From: Gp6-AA40 sp035263125
GTDB taxonomy: Bacteria; Acidobacteriota; Vicinamibacteria; Vicinamibacterales; UBA2999
Reading direction: 5' to 3'
NCBI GenBank assembly: GCA_035263125.1
Contig: DATFRP010000319.1
Location: 1-48,360, forward strand
Length of the DNA: 48,360 nucleotides
Position numbers and translations under genes: made by a program
Notes under the pieces: model-generated
Told to the model about the DNA's origin: nothing
Databases searched by the model: none
What the model saw: the letters and a program-made list of their open reading frames with translations, nothing else
Shown here: piece by piece, positions 34,210-41,998 of the stretch
Position numbering within the stretch: position 1 is the first letter of the stretch
Layout of the letters: each line of letters starts with the position of its first letter

Positions 34210-35126
34210 TCGAAGCGGATCCGCGGATCGAGCACGCCGTAGAGGACGTCGGTGACGAGGTTCACACCCACATAGGTCACGGCAATCAGGAGAATACAGC
34301 CCTGCACCATCGGGTAGTCACGGAATCCGATCGATTGAATCAGCAGCCGTCCGATGCCCGGCCACGAGAAGATCGTCTCGGTGATCACCGCGCCGGTGAG
34401 CACGGCGCCAAACTGCAGCCCCGCGATCGTGACGATCGGAATCAGACTGTTCCTGAGCGCATGCGCGAGGACGGCGCGCACCCGCGACACACCGCGGGCC
34501 CGCGCGGCCCGCACGTACAGCTCGCGAAGCTCCTCGAGGAGCGTGGCGCGCGTCATCCGCGCAAGGATCGCTGCCAGTGCACCGCCGAGCGAGATCGCAG
34601 GCAGCACGAGATGGTCGAGCCCGCCGCGCCCCGACACCGGGAGCCATCCCAGCTCGACGCCGAAGATGAGGGCGAGCAACGGTCCGAGCCAGAAATTCGG
34701 AATGGAAATCCCGGCGAGCGCGAACGCCATCGCGGCATGATCGACCGCGGTCCCTCGCCAGACCGCTGCAATCACACCCAATGGGATGGACACGACCATC
34801 GCCACGACCATCGCGGCCACCGCGAGCTCGAACGTGGCGGGCACACGTTCGGCGATCTGAGAGGTCACGGGAGCGCCGGTCCTGAGCGATGTTCCGAGAT
34901 CACCTTTCACCAGCCCCGCGAGAAACGATCCGTATTGCACCACCAGCGGTCGATCGAGACCGAGTTTCCGGCGCAGCGCGTCGACATCGGCCGGCACGGC
35001 CGACTCGCCGAGCATCGATTGCGCCGGATCGCCAGGGATCATGTGAATCAGCGCGAATACCAGTGTCGCGACGCCCACGAGTACTGGAATCGTCAGCACG
35101 ACCCGGCGCGCGAGGTATCGAAGCAC
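34206..35126 (-). CDS. Dipeptide/oligopeptide ABC transporter permease (DppB-like)
   Basis: A 306-residue partner permease. It opens LRYLARRVVLTIPVLVGVAT with FALIHMIPGDPAQSMLGESA, the standard DppB start, and carries the EAA-like loop YVRAARARGVSRVRAVLAHA followed by LRNSLIPIVTI. The GTG start (35126) is covered by a perfect 7-bp hairpin (35126-35147). First gene of a two-gene operon. The divergent gene at 35308 encodes a secreted protein whose N-terminal part could be a solute receptor, which is weak evidence for a link. Confidence 0.93.
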   Translation of the reverse strand: MLRYLARRVVLTIPVLVGVATLVFALIHMIPGDPAQSMLGESAVPADVDALRRKLGLDRPLVVQYGSFLAGLVKGDLGTSLRTGAPVTSQIAERVPATFELAVAAMVVAMVVSIPLGVIAAVWRGTAVDHAAMAFALAGISIPNFWLGPLLALIFGVELGWLPVSGRGGLDHLVLPAISLGGALAAILARMTRATLLEELRELYVRAARARGVSRVRAVLAHALRNSLIPIVTIAGLQFGAVLTGAVITETIFSWPGIGRLLIQSIGFRDYPMVQGCILLIAVTYVGVNLVTDVLYGVLDPRIRFE

Positions 35127-35307
35127 GGCGTCATTCTACAGACGCCGTCGTCGTGGTGTCCGTCTTTAGCGGAACCGGCAAAACGTATCTTCCGGCGCTA
35201 CAATTCCCCGATGCGCACATGCACCGCGTGTGGGCGAGCATCTCCCGGGGCCGCCAGGTGCCCCCCGTCCCTCCTGATCGTGCCTGCTCACTTCTCGAGG
35301 TAAGCCG

Positions 35308-36525
35308 ATGCTGTCTCGCGCCTTCGTCGTCACGTGCGTCATGCTGGTCGCAGGGGCTCTCCTTCCGTCTGCGCAGTCGGCGAACAGCATCCGCATCTGG
35401 AAGGTGGGTTCTCCCTACACCGGTGACACCCCGACGACGAAGGTGCCTCCGACACTCCAGCGGGCGGCTGCCCGACTCGGCTACGGTGTCCTCATCGAAG
35501 CGTTCCCCGCCAAGGGTTTTGCGCGGCGCTTTCGCACTGCGCTCGCAACGGCGTCGCCTCCGGACGTGATCGCATTCGACAACTTCGGGGTGTTAGAAGG
35601 GAGCACGACTCCGCGCGGAAAGTTCGAAGGCATTGGTGACATCCCGGGCGTCCGATCGAACCTCGTTCAGGTGACGGCGTCGTTCGATGATCTCCTGACG
35701 CCCACGCGTGGCTGGGCGTTCCTGTTCGCGACGTCGGCGAACCACGCCGCCGCCAAGGCATTGGCGCTGCGCTCTCCATCGTGCCCGGCGACGCCTTTTC
35801 CATCACAACTCCCGACTGATCTGGCGTCGATTGCTCCCGCGGTCGCGCGGGCGTACGTGCAGAACGACCCGAACGGCCTTGCCGCGTACTTCGATCCCGA
35901 TCGCCTGTCGTCGGCCCCACGAAGTGCCGAGAGTACTGAGTTCCCCGCGGGGGCCGCCGTGCCGGGCGTGACCAAGGACGTTCGACTATGTGGAGGATGG
36001 GGAAACGATCGGCTCGCGATCGTGCGCCTCACCGCATCGTACACAACGAGCAACAGCCTGGGAGAGCTTCCCGTTCTGCTCGTCCTGCGCAAGCCGTCCT
36101 CTCGATGGCAGCTCCTGTCGGCGGCGCGCGATCCGATTTCGACGACAAACTTTGCGCTGAGCGCGCCCGCCTTGGCCGCGAAGTTGTCGTCGGGGCGCAC
36201 AGCAGCCCTTCCTCTGTCCGCTCGACTGATCGCTCCAGCGGACGGTGAGTACCCGAAACCTCGCAACAACGAGCGGTTCGGCAATTTCGAGTGGCAGCCG
36301 AGCTCCTCTGACGACGTCGTGGCGGAGGTGGCAGAGTTTTCGTACTTCGACGATGCGCGGCTGTTCGTCACGATGCCTTCGCCGCCGCTCCGCGGACCGA
36401 AATTGTCCGGTCGCGTGTCCGCTGGCAGCTTGTGGTCCACCAGAAGTCGATGGACGTGGCGAGTCTGGTCGATCACGCGCGCCGGCGATGTCGTCTTTTC
36501 CGACGCGAGGACGTTTCCCAATTGA
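35308..36525 (+). CDS. Secreted protein, possibly with a degenerate solute-binding domain
   Basis: A 405-residue exported protein. Signal peptide MLSRAFVVTCVMLVAGALLP, cut near SAQS. The first 110 residues (IRIWKVGSPYTGDTPTTKVP; GVLIEAFPAKGFARRFRTAL; ASPPDVIAFDNFGVLEG) resemble the first lobe of a sugar-type periplasmic binding protein, but the second lobe is not recognisable. A middle part (RAYVQNDPNGLAAYFDP) looks like a SnoaL/DUF4440-type cone, and the C-terminal 100 residues (SARLIAPADGEYPKPR; RSRWTWRVWSITRAGDVVFS) look FN3-like. No family is claimed. Divergent from the permease operon across a 181-bp gap. Confidence 0.6.
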   Translation: MLSRAFVVTCVMLVAGALLPSAQSANSIRIWKVGSPYTGDTPTTKVPPTLQRAAARLGYGVLIEAFPAKGFARRFRTALATASPPDVIAFDNFGVLEGSTTPRGKFEGIGDIPGVRSNLVQVTASFDDLLTPTRGWAFLFATSANHAAAKALALRSPSCPATPFPSQLPTDLASIAPAVARAYVQNDPNGLAAYFDPDRLSSAPRSAESTEFPAGAAVPGVTKDVRLCGGWGNDRLAIVRLTASYTTSNSLGELPVLLVLRKPSSRWQLLSAARDPISTTNFALSAPALAAKLSSGRTAALPLSARLIAPADGEYPKPRNNERFGNFEWQPSSSDDVVAEVAEFSYFDDARLFVTMPSPPLRGPKLSGRVSAGSLWSTRSRWTWRVWSITRAGDVVFSDARTFPN

Positions 36526-36546
36526 ATCGCCATCGTTGATTGACGC

Positions 36547-37197
36547 ATGCACATCGATATCTGGTCCGACGTGGTCTGCCCCTGGTGTTATCTCGGCAAG
36601 CGACGACTCGAACGCGCGCTCGAGGACTTCGATCACCGCGCGGACGTGACCATCGCGCATCGATCGTTTCAGCTCGATCCGTCGCGGCCGAAGGACCAGA
36701 CGTCGAATCGGCGCCAGATGCTGATGAAGAAGTACGCGCTGACCGAGGATCAGGTGCGTCTGATGGACGAAAAGATGGAGCGCACGGCGGCCGCCGATGG
36801 GCTCGCGTATCGTCTGTCGCCGGAGGGCCTCACTGGCAATACGCTCGACGCGCATCGGCTGCTGCATTTCGCGAAAGCTCGCGGCCGCGAGGATGCGGTC
36901 CTCGATCGACTCTATCGTGCGTACTTCGGCGAGCAGCGGTCGATCTTCGACGTCGACTCACTGGTGACGCTCGCGAGCGAGGCCGGGCTCGACGCAGACG
37001 ACACGCGACACGTGCTGCAGAGCGACGCCCACGTCAAGGACGTCGCCGCCGACCTGAGCGAAGCGCGCATGCTCGGGGTCAGCGGCGTGCCATTCTTCGT
37101 GATCGACGATCGCTACGCCGTGTCAGGTGCGCAGCCGATCGACATCTTTCGTCAGGCGCTCAGGCAGGCCTGGGCGAATCGCCTCATAGTGTCCTGA
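36547..37197 (+). CDS. DsbA-family thiol oxidoreductase (FrnE-like)
   Basis: A 216-residue thioredoxin-fold protein without a signal peptide, so cytosolic. The CPWC active site is at residues 11-14 in DIWSDVVCPWCYLGKRRLER; the all-helical insertion domain spans about 60-150 (NTLDAHRLLHFAKARGREDA), and the cis-proline loop is GVSGVPFFVIDDRYAVSG. These match the FrnE/2-hydroxychromene-2-carboxylate isomerase-like subgroup, for which disulphide and polyketide roles are known. It lies 21 bp after the previous gene and overlaps the convergent DUF1080 gene by 14 nt. Confidence 0.9.
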   Translation: MHIDIWSDVVCPWCYLGKRRLERALEDFDHRADVTIAHRSFQLDPSRPKDQTSNRRQMLMKKYALTEDQVRLMDEKMERTAAADGLAYRLSPEGLTGNTLDAHRLLHFAKARGREDAVLDRLYRAYFGEQRSIFDVDSLVTLASEAGLDADDTRHVLQSDAHVKDVAADLSEARMLGVSGVPFFVIDDRYAVSGAQPIDIFRQALRQAWANRLIVS

Positions 37198-37768
37198 TCT
37201 TCACGCTGCGGAACTTCACCGTGCCGGCACCGTACTGAAGCGCGATCGGCCCGCGCGGGTGGAGGTTGTTCTCCACGTCGACCGTCTTCGTGCCGTTGAG
37301 CGTCACAGTCATCTTCGCGCCCTTTGCCGTGACGGTCATCGTGTTCCACTTCCCGCCGGTGTTGATGACCGACGAGGGCTTGGCCACATCCACGATCGCG
37401 CCAGTGCGATAACTCTGGTCGGGCCGCTTGTCGTAGATGTTCACCTCGTACGCATTCATCGCGGTGATCGTCTTCGGATCCGAGCACCGGATGAAGATGC
37501 CGCTGTTGGCATCGTCGGTCACCCAGAACTCCGCGGTGACCTCGAAGTCGGTGTAGGACATGGGTGAAACGAGAAAGCCAGTGCCCATCGACGCCTGCAC
37601 CGCCCCCTCGGCAACCGACCAGTTCGCGTTGCCGACAACGTCCCAGCCTTTGAGGCTCTTGCCATCGAGCAGCGTCGTCCACTGTCCCTGGCCGGCCACC
37701 TGATACCCCGGTTGTGCGCCGAACCCGACGAGCACCATCGCCAGTGTCAGAAGGAGTCTTCGCGTCAT
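37184..37768 (-). CDS. Secreted DUF1080 (3-keto-disaccharide hydrolase-like) protein
   Basis: A 194-residue exported protein. Signal peptide MTRRLLLTLAMVLVGFGAQP. The mature protein has the DUF1080 hallmarks: WTTLLDGKSLKGWDVVGNAN, YTDFEVTAEFWVTDDANSGI, FIRCSDPKTITAMNAYEVNI, GKWNTMTVTAKGAKMTVTLN, and GPIALQYGAGTVKFRSVKIR. The family includes enzymes that hydrolyse 3-keto-glycosides. ATG 37768 is preferred to 37774, because AAGGAG is six bases ahead of it and abuts the other. A distant relative of the 5394-6023 product. Confidence 0.88.
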   Translation of the reverse strand: MTRRLLLTLAMVLVGFGAQPGYQVAGQGQWTTLLDGKSLKGWDVVGNANWSVAEGAVQASMGTGFLVSPMSYTDFEVTAEFWVTDDANSGIFIRCSDPKTITAMNAYEVNIYDKRPDQSYRTGAIVDVAKPSSVINTGGKWNTMTVTAKGAKMTVTLNGTKTVDVENNLHPRGPIALQYGAGTVKFRSVKIRTL

Positions 37769-37802
37769 GACCATCTCCTTGGATGCGCGCGCATTATAGG
37801 TC

Positions 37803-38072
37803 TTATTTCACCCTCGCTTTCGCCTTGCGTCTCTCCGCCCAGTACTTCTTCATCCGTTCTGAAACCGCCTTCCTGGCAGCCGCGGACATCGTGCGCCCTT
37901 CTCTTTGCACGTTCCGGACTGTCTTGCGCACGGCTCGACGCTTCGCAGGCAGCGCCAGTTCCGGAAACGTACGCTCGATTGCGATGATCTCTGCGCGAAG
38001 ATTTTTCAAAACGGCCTCTGCCCCGGCGCGAGCCAGTTCCCGAATGCGCTCCGCTCCCAGCCCTTTAGCCAT
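37803..38072 (-). CDS. Small basic protein with an Ala/Lys/Arg-rich C-terminus
   Basis: An 89-residue protein rich in Arg, Lys and Ala. The first half is an amphipathic helix (ERIRELARAGAEAVLKNLRA), the second carries MSAAARKAVSERMKKYWAER and ends RRKAKARVK. A 'MSAAARKAxSxxMKxYWAxRR' ending is common in small acidobacterial and proteobacterial proteins, often taken as nucleic-acid binding; that reading is inference. Its role is unknown. It follows the HTTM gene on the same strand after a 98-bp gap in which I see nothing. Confidence 0.6.
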   Translation of the reverse strand: MAKGLGAERIRELARAGAEAVLKNLRAEIIAIERTFPELALPAKRRAVRKTVRNVQREGRTMSAAARKAVSERMKKYWAERRKAKARVK

Positions 38073-38170
38073 GCCGCTCCCCCAATGTGCGACAAGAATA
38101 TCGTCGAACCCCGCGAAACCTTTCGTTCAATGAGACCCCAACAGGCGGGCAGGGAGCAGGACTGATCCGT

Positions 38171-39604
38171 TCATCGCTCCGGGCGAAAATCGTAGATGAG
38201 CCGAGGCGGGCCGAACTGGCCGCGTTCCCAATCGAACACCGGCTCCTCTGCGATGGTTCGCGGTCCCTGCGGCGTCTGCTCCACGCGGACACGGCGCAGC
38301 TTGTTCGCCAGATGACGGTCGAACGCTTCCTTCGACGGAAAGCTGAACGAGTACATCCCGTAGTCGGAGATGAGCGGCTCCATCTCCAGGTGAAGCGACG
38401 AGAAGACGACCTGCTGCAGCACGAATGCCGCGATGACTGCCACCTGCCATCGCGGCAGCCACGCGTGAGGATGTTGTTGCGGCTGCTGTCGAGGCCATGG
38501 CAGGAATGCCACGAGCAGCGTCCACCAGAGACGCCAGAAGACACCCTGGAACAGGAAGAAGCCGAGGAGGAGGCTCGCGGCCACGAGGCCGAAGGCCAGT
38601 CGCACGCGCCACGTGCGCGCGAGGACGTGAACGATGATCACGCTCTCGACGACCACGGCGCCGAGAGAGAAGAGTCGGGAGAGCACGTCGCTCGCTGCGA
38701 TGCGCAGGCCCCAGTCCACCGGCGCGTGGCGCGAGTCTTCGACGAAGTGATACCGGACCGCGCCTTCCGTGATCCAGCTGATGCCGGTGGCGTCCATCTT
38801 GGCAAATGCGGCGGCGAGAAAAGCCAGCCCTAACGCAACACCCGGGATCCAGATGGCCAGCCCGTATTGGGCGGCGTCGCGCACCGGCGGCGGCGCACCC
38901 GATCGCCGACGCATCGCCGCGTCCACGCTGTACGCATCACCCCACGGAACGATCGTCAGCAGCCAGAGCGTCACGACCGGCAGTCCCCAGTCGTGCGCCG
39001 ATTGCCGCTGCAGCAGCACGATCGCGTTCAGCGTCGCGACCGCTGCGAGCATCACGGTGACCGTTCGAGTGAACAAGCCGATGGCGAGGATCACGACCAG
39101 CGCAACGAGTGAGTAATGGATCCAGATCGTCGCGCTCTCACGCACCGCGAGCGCCGTCGCCCACGACCAACTGGCCAGAGGGCCTGCTGGCCGCACCAGA
39201 TCCGGATTCAAGCCCGGATGCACAGGGCCTTCGACCAGGAGCGCCCACAGGAGCGCCATCGCAAGCGCGATGCGAAACAGTCCGGCCGCGTCGGCCGTGA
39301 GCGGCGGGATACCAGCGAGCAACCGTCCGCACGCATCGCGGCGCAGAAGACCCCATGCCGCGGCAGCGACGATGGCAAAAACGACGGCCGTCGCGATCTT
39401 GCGTGGCGTCAGCAATGCGACAGCGTCGAGCCCGATGCGCTCCGCTGGGAGGCCCAACACTGAGGCCGCCAAGGTCACGACGCCGCTCAGCTGCACGAAC
39501 ATGCCTGCGGCGACGAGCAGCACCAGCAGCACGCCCGCGCGGCGCAGTGTCAGCTTGAGTTCAATTTTCGCTAGGTCGTTCGAGACTATCGATGACGAGC
39601 ACAT
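38171..39604 (-). CDS. HTTM / vitamin-K-carboxylase-like membrane protein
   Basis: About 477 residues, with eight to ten transmembrane segments in the first 360 and a soluble C-terminal end. It matches the horizontally transferred transmembrane (HTTM) pattern: GLFRIALAMALLWALLVEGP, SAHDWGLPVVTLWLLTIVPW, a long loop GAVRYHFVEDSRHAPVDWGL, and EPLISDYGMYSFSFPSKEAF then FDWERGQFGPPRLIYDF. HTTM domains are remote homologues of gamma-glutamyl carboxylase; function in bacteria is mostly unknown. ATG 39604 overlaps the TIGR03435 gene by 44 nt. It is a paralogue of 45381-46763. Confidence 0.78.
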   Translation of the reverse strand: MCSSSIVSNDLAKIELKLTLRRAGVLLVLLVAAGMFVQLSGVVTLAASVLGLPAERIGLDAVALLTPRKIATAVVFAIVAAAAWGLLRRDACGRLLAGIPPLTADAAGLFRIALAMALLWALLVEGPVHPGLNPDLVRPAGPLASWSWATALAVRESATIWIHYSLVALVVILAIGLFTRTVTVMLAAVATLNAIVLLQRQSAHDWGLPVVTLWLLTIVPWGDAYSVDAAMRRRSGAPPPVRDAAQYGLAIWIPGVALGLAFLAAAFAKMDATGISWITEGAVRYHFVEDSRHAPVDWGLRIAASDVLSRLFSLGAVVVESVIIVHVLARTWRVRLAFGLVAASLLLGFFLFQGVFWRLWWTLLVAFLPWPRQQPQQHPHAWLPRWQVAVIAAFVLQQVVFSSLHLEMEPLISDYGMYSFSFPSKEAFDRHLANKLRRVRVEQTPQGPRTIAEEPVFDWERGQFGPPRLIYDFRPER

Positions 39605-40457
39605 CCTGGAGCGCCTTATCAGCCTGCAACCGCAGTCCAAGCTGCTCCTGCACGGCGGTGAAAATCGAGACGCGATCGGGATCGAGCACATCGCCAGTGT
39701 CCAGTGTCGGCGACCACTCGAGATCGATATCGAAATTACCGGGTAGGCCGGTGCGGTCAACAACAGGACGCTGCACTCGTGAGCCCAGAGCGGTCACGAG
39801 GTTTCTGATCGGCAAGCCTCGGAACGACAGGCTACTCGCACCAGCTCTTTCCCGACAAACGAATTCTCCTGGTTTCTTTTCTGCCTCCGCCTTTTTAACG
39901 GACTCCCTGTCGGCGCAGTTCACTGTCGCCTGACGAAGTCGCGCGCCCAACTTTCCGTCGGGACGAGCAAGGGTCAGGGCGTAGATCGGTATCTCGCGCA
40001 TCTCGGTGTGGACTCGAAACCGAAAGCGATCCCTCAACATGGCTTGGAACAGGACCCTGACATCCTTCGGTTCGCTCGCGGCCGTTGCTTCAATGTCGTA
40101 GCGTTCGTTGCGACTCCACGCCGGCTCTCCAGCCATCCGTTCCGGTGTGAACGTGCCGTTGTATGAAAACAGAATCAACCAATACGGCGTGACACCGCGC
40201 AGCGTGACTCGACTACTCGGCTGGACGCTGCCGCTCACGCGGTCCTCGAGCGTGGTGCTGCGACGAATGGATACCGCCTCGAACCGCTCGGCATCTTGCT
40301 TCCCGCTTACAGGCGGGACGACTCCTTGTGCGGCGACAGGTGTCCCAGCAACCCACAGCAACGCGAACCACGAAAGGATAACGTTCGTGAGGGCAACATA
40401 CCGAAACCCTCCTGTGCGGCGCAGCTCGGTAATCCGCGATGTTGGCTGAGAGGTCAT
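39561..40457 (-). CDS. TIGR03435 family protein
   Basis: About 298 residues. The N-terminal hydrophobic region (YVALTNVILSWFALLWVAGT) is a late signal or anchor. The family marks are all there: RFEAVSIRRSTTLEDRVSG, TLRGVTPYWLILFSYN, WSRNERYDIEATAASEPKDV, RFRFRVHTEMREIPIYALTL, and the C-terminal PVVDRTGLPGNFDIDLEWSP then SIFTAVQEQLGLRLQADKAL. TIGR03435 is a lineage-specific expansion in soil Acidobacteria with no known role. ATG 40457 is chosen for a GGAGG seven bases upstream; the frame is open to 40550. It lies immediately before the HTTM gene, which starts within it. Confidence 0.88.
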   Translation of the reverse strand: MTSQPTSRITELRRTGGFRYVALTNVILSWFALLWVAGTPVAAQGVVPPVSGKQDAERFEAVSIRRSTTLEDRVSGSVQPSSRVTLRGVTPYWLILFSYNGTFTPERMAGEPAWSRNERYDIEATAASEPKDVRVLFQAMLRDRFRFRVHTEMREIPIYALTLARPDGKLGARLRQATVNCADRESVKKAEAEKKPGEFVCRERAGASSLSFRGLPIRNLVTALGSRVQRPVVDRTGLPGNFDIDLEWSPTLDTGDVLDPDRVSIFTAVQEQLGLRLQADKALQDVLVIDSLERPSEN

Positions 40458-40550
40458 AACGAGGCCTCCGTTCGAGACCAAGCTGGGACGTGCCGAGCGT
40501 TCGTTCTCCCACCCTTGCGATGCACGTAGGATACAAGGATTGATCTGCAC

Positions 40551-40973
40551 TCACTGCGCGGCCGTCCGGACGACCAGGGCCCAGAACACGGCAGCACCCA
40601 CGACACCACACGGGCCGGAGAGCAATGCCGCGCTCGCAATCGCCGCTCTCCAGTCGAATGCCGTTCCTGCCTGCGCGAGAAAAGAGATCGCCTCGACGGC
40701 GGATAGAAGCAGACCTGCGGCCAGCCCCGCAAGAAGGTACGGGACAAGGCCCTTCACCCCGAATCGACGGAACATCAGGTGGATAGGAAGGCCCACGATT
40801 AGAGCAACAGCGAACGCCACGAAAAAACCGATCGCGACGATCCATGCCACGCCCGATCCCGAACTCATGGCCGAGTGACTGCGCAACGCCAACACCGCCA
40901 CGAGCGTGATCACGGCGCCCGTCGCGGCACCTGCCAGTCCCCTCCCCACTGAGCGCTCCCTCATAGCGGTCAC
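40551..40973 (-). CDS. Small polytopic membrane protein
   Basis: A 140-residue protein with four hydrophobic segments: LAGAATGAVITLVAVLAL, VAWIVAIGFFVAFAVALIVG, LVPYLLAGLAAGLLLSAVEA and ALLSGPCGVVGAAVFWALVV. The N-terminus is basic and short polar loops join the helices. I do not recognise a family. A partial, deleted copy of this gene lies at 47583-47670. Confidence 0.65.
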   Translation of the reverse strand: MTAMRERSVGRGLAGAATGAVITLVAVLALRSHSAMSSGSGVAWIVAIGFFVAFAVALIVGLPIHLMFRRFGVKGLVPYLLAGLAAGLLLSAVEAISFLAQAGTAFDWRAAIASAALLSGPCGVVGAAVFWALVVRTAAQ

Positions 40974-41088
40974 ATGTTATCTGCGCGACGTCATCGCCCG
41001 GACGCGTCCTTCGCACGACGCATCGAACGTCTGCATTTGCCGCCTCGTCTCTCGGGCCTGCCGCGGCCGGAGACGTTTTGATGTCAGG

Positions 41089-41733
41089 CTATGGTTCGTC
41101 GATTCGAGAAACCGTGACTTCCAGTTCGTTGCTCTTGATGACGGCCGCGGAGGCCGCTTCAGCTCGTTCTAACGTCACCAGCGCTGAGACTTTAAACTGT
41201 GAACCGGTGGCAGCGCCGGGGGTAGGAGCAGTCGCGAAATTGATGACACATGTGCCCGGGAGACGCACCATGACTGACTCACCAGGTCGTACACCTCGCA
41301 TGACAAGTGGGTCTCCGGGATCCCCATAGAGCGTTTCGACCATGCCCAATGATGCAGTCGGGTCATCCAATACACGCAATGAAACCATCATCGTCGTAAA
41401 CGCAGTTGCAGAAGTTGATGGCAACGGATTGTCCGACGCGATACGACTCCACGGCAACGCGATGGACGACTGGGTGACATTGCGTATCTCAACGTCGTAC
41501 GCGATCGGTTCGTTCCAGTAACAGCTTCTGGGCTCAACTGCAACCAATCGAACTGCCACAGGCGCGTGACCCTGCCAGAGGCCCATCCTTCCTGCACTCG
41601 CGATTCGGCCTGGAGAGTCCGACACGGGGGCCTTTGGCAGTGACCGTACATCCAGATCAGGGATACGCTGGGCGTCTGCAGACCTGACGGGGAGGAGAAG
41701 AAGGGCGATTAGAACGGCTGTGCGTGTAATCAT
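41089..41733 (-). CDS. Secreted protein of unknown function
   Basis: A 214-residue exported protein. Signal peptide MITRTAVLIALLLLPVRSAD, cut near AQR. The mature part is a single beta-sandwich-like unit: VAVRLVAVEPRSCYWNEPIA, YDVEIRNVTQSSIALPW, VRPGESVMVRLPGTC and SNELEVTVSRIDEP; the pattern resembles intracellular-proteinase-inhibitor/BsuPI or FN3-like folds, which is only an impression. The frame is open to 41769, but ATG 41733 is the first giving a proper signal peptide. The following 265 bp, to the next gene, hold no ORF that I trust, only a 9-bp inverted repeat (41917-41925 and 41952-41960). Confidence 0.62.
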   Translation of the reverse strand: MITRTAVLIALLLLPVRSADAQRIPDLDVRSLPKAPVSDSPGRIASAGRMGLWQGHAPVAVRLVAVEPRSCYWNEPIAYDVEIRNVTQSSIALPWSRIASDNPLPSTSATAFTTMMVSLRVLDDPTASLGMVETLYGDPGDPLVMRGVRPGESVMVRLPGTCVINFATAPTPGAATGSQFKVSALVTLERAEAASAAVIKSNELEVTVSRIDEP

Positions 41734-41998
41734 CTTCTTTCGTCGCCCGACACTCGACTGGTCCGGCACGGGCCTCCGTCCGATCGTGCTTGGGAGTGGA
41801 CATCCACTCTTTCACGACGGTGCTGCCCCGTCGAGCCCGATGAAGCTTCGAAGCGCAAAGAGACTGGATGGCGGAGCTGTCTCTTTAATCTACGAGCCGT
41901 TGGCGGTGAGAGGGCGCTGACGATCGTCTGCGAGGTGACCACCCCCGTGAAGATCGTCAGATCGTTTCTCGACGGAGCCACTTACGCGAGCGTCTTGT

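Noticed and set aside
41770..41998. Possible gene or regulatory RNA in the gap
   Set aside because: The open frames here look random and nothing is conserved by eye; the only structure is a 9-bp inverted repeat with a 26-nt loop.
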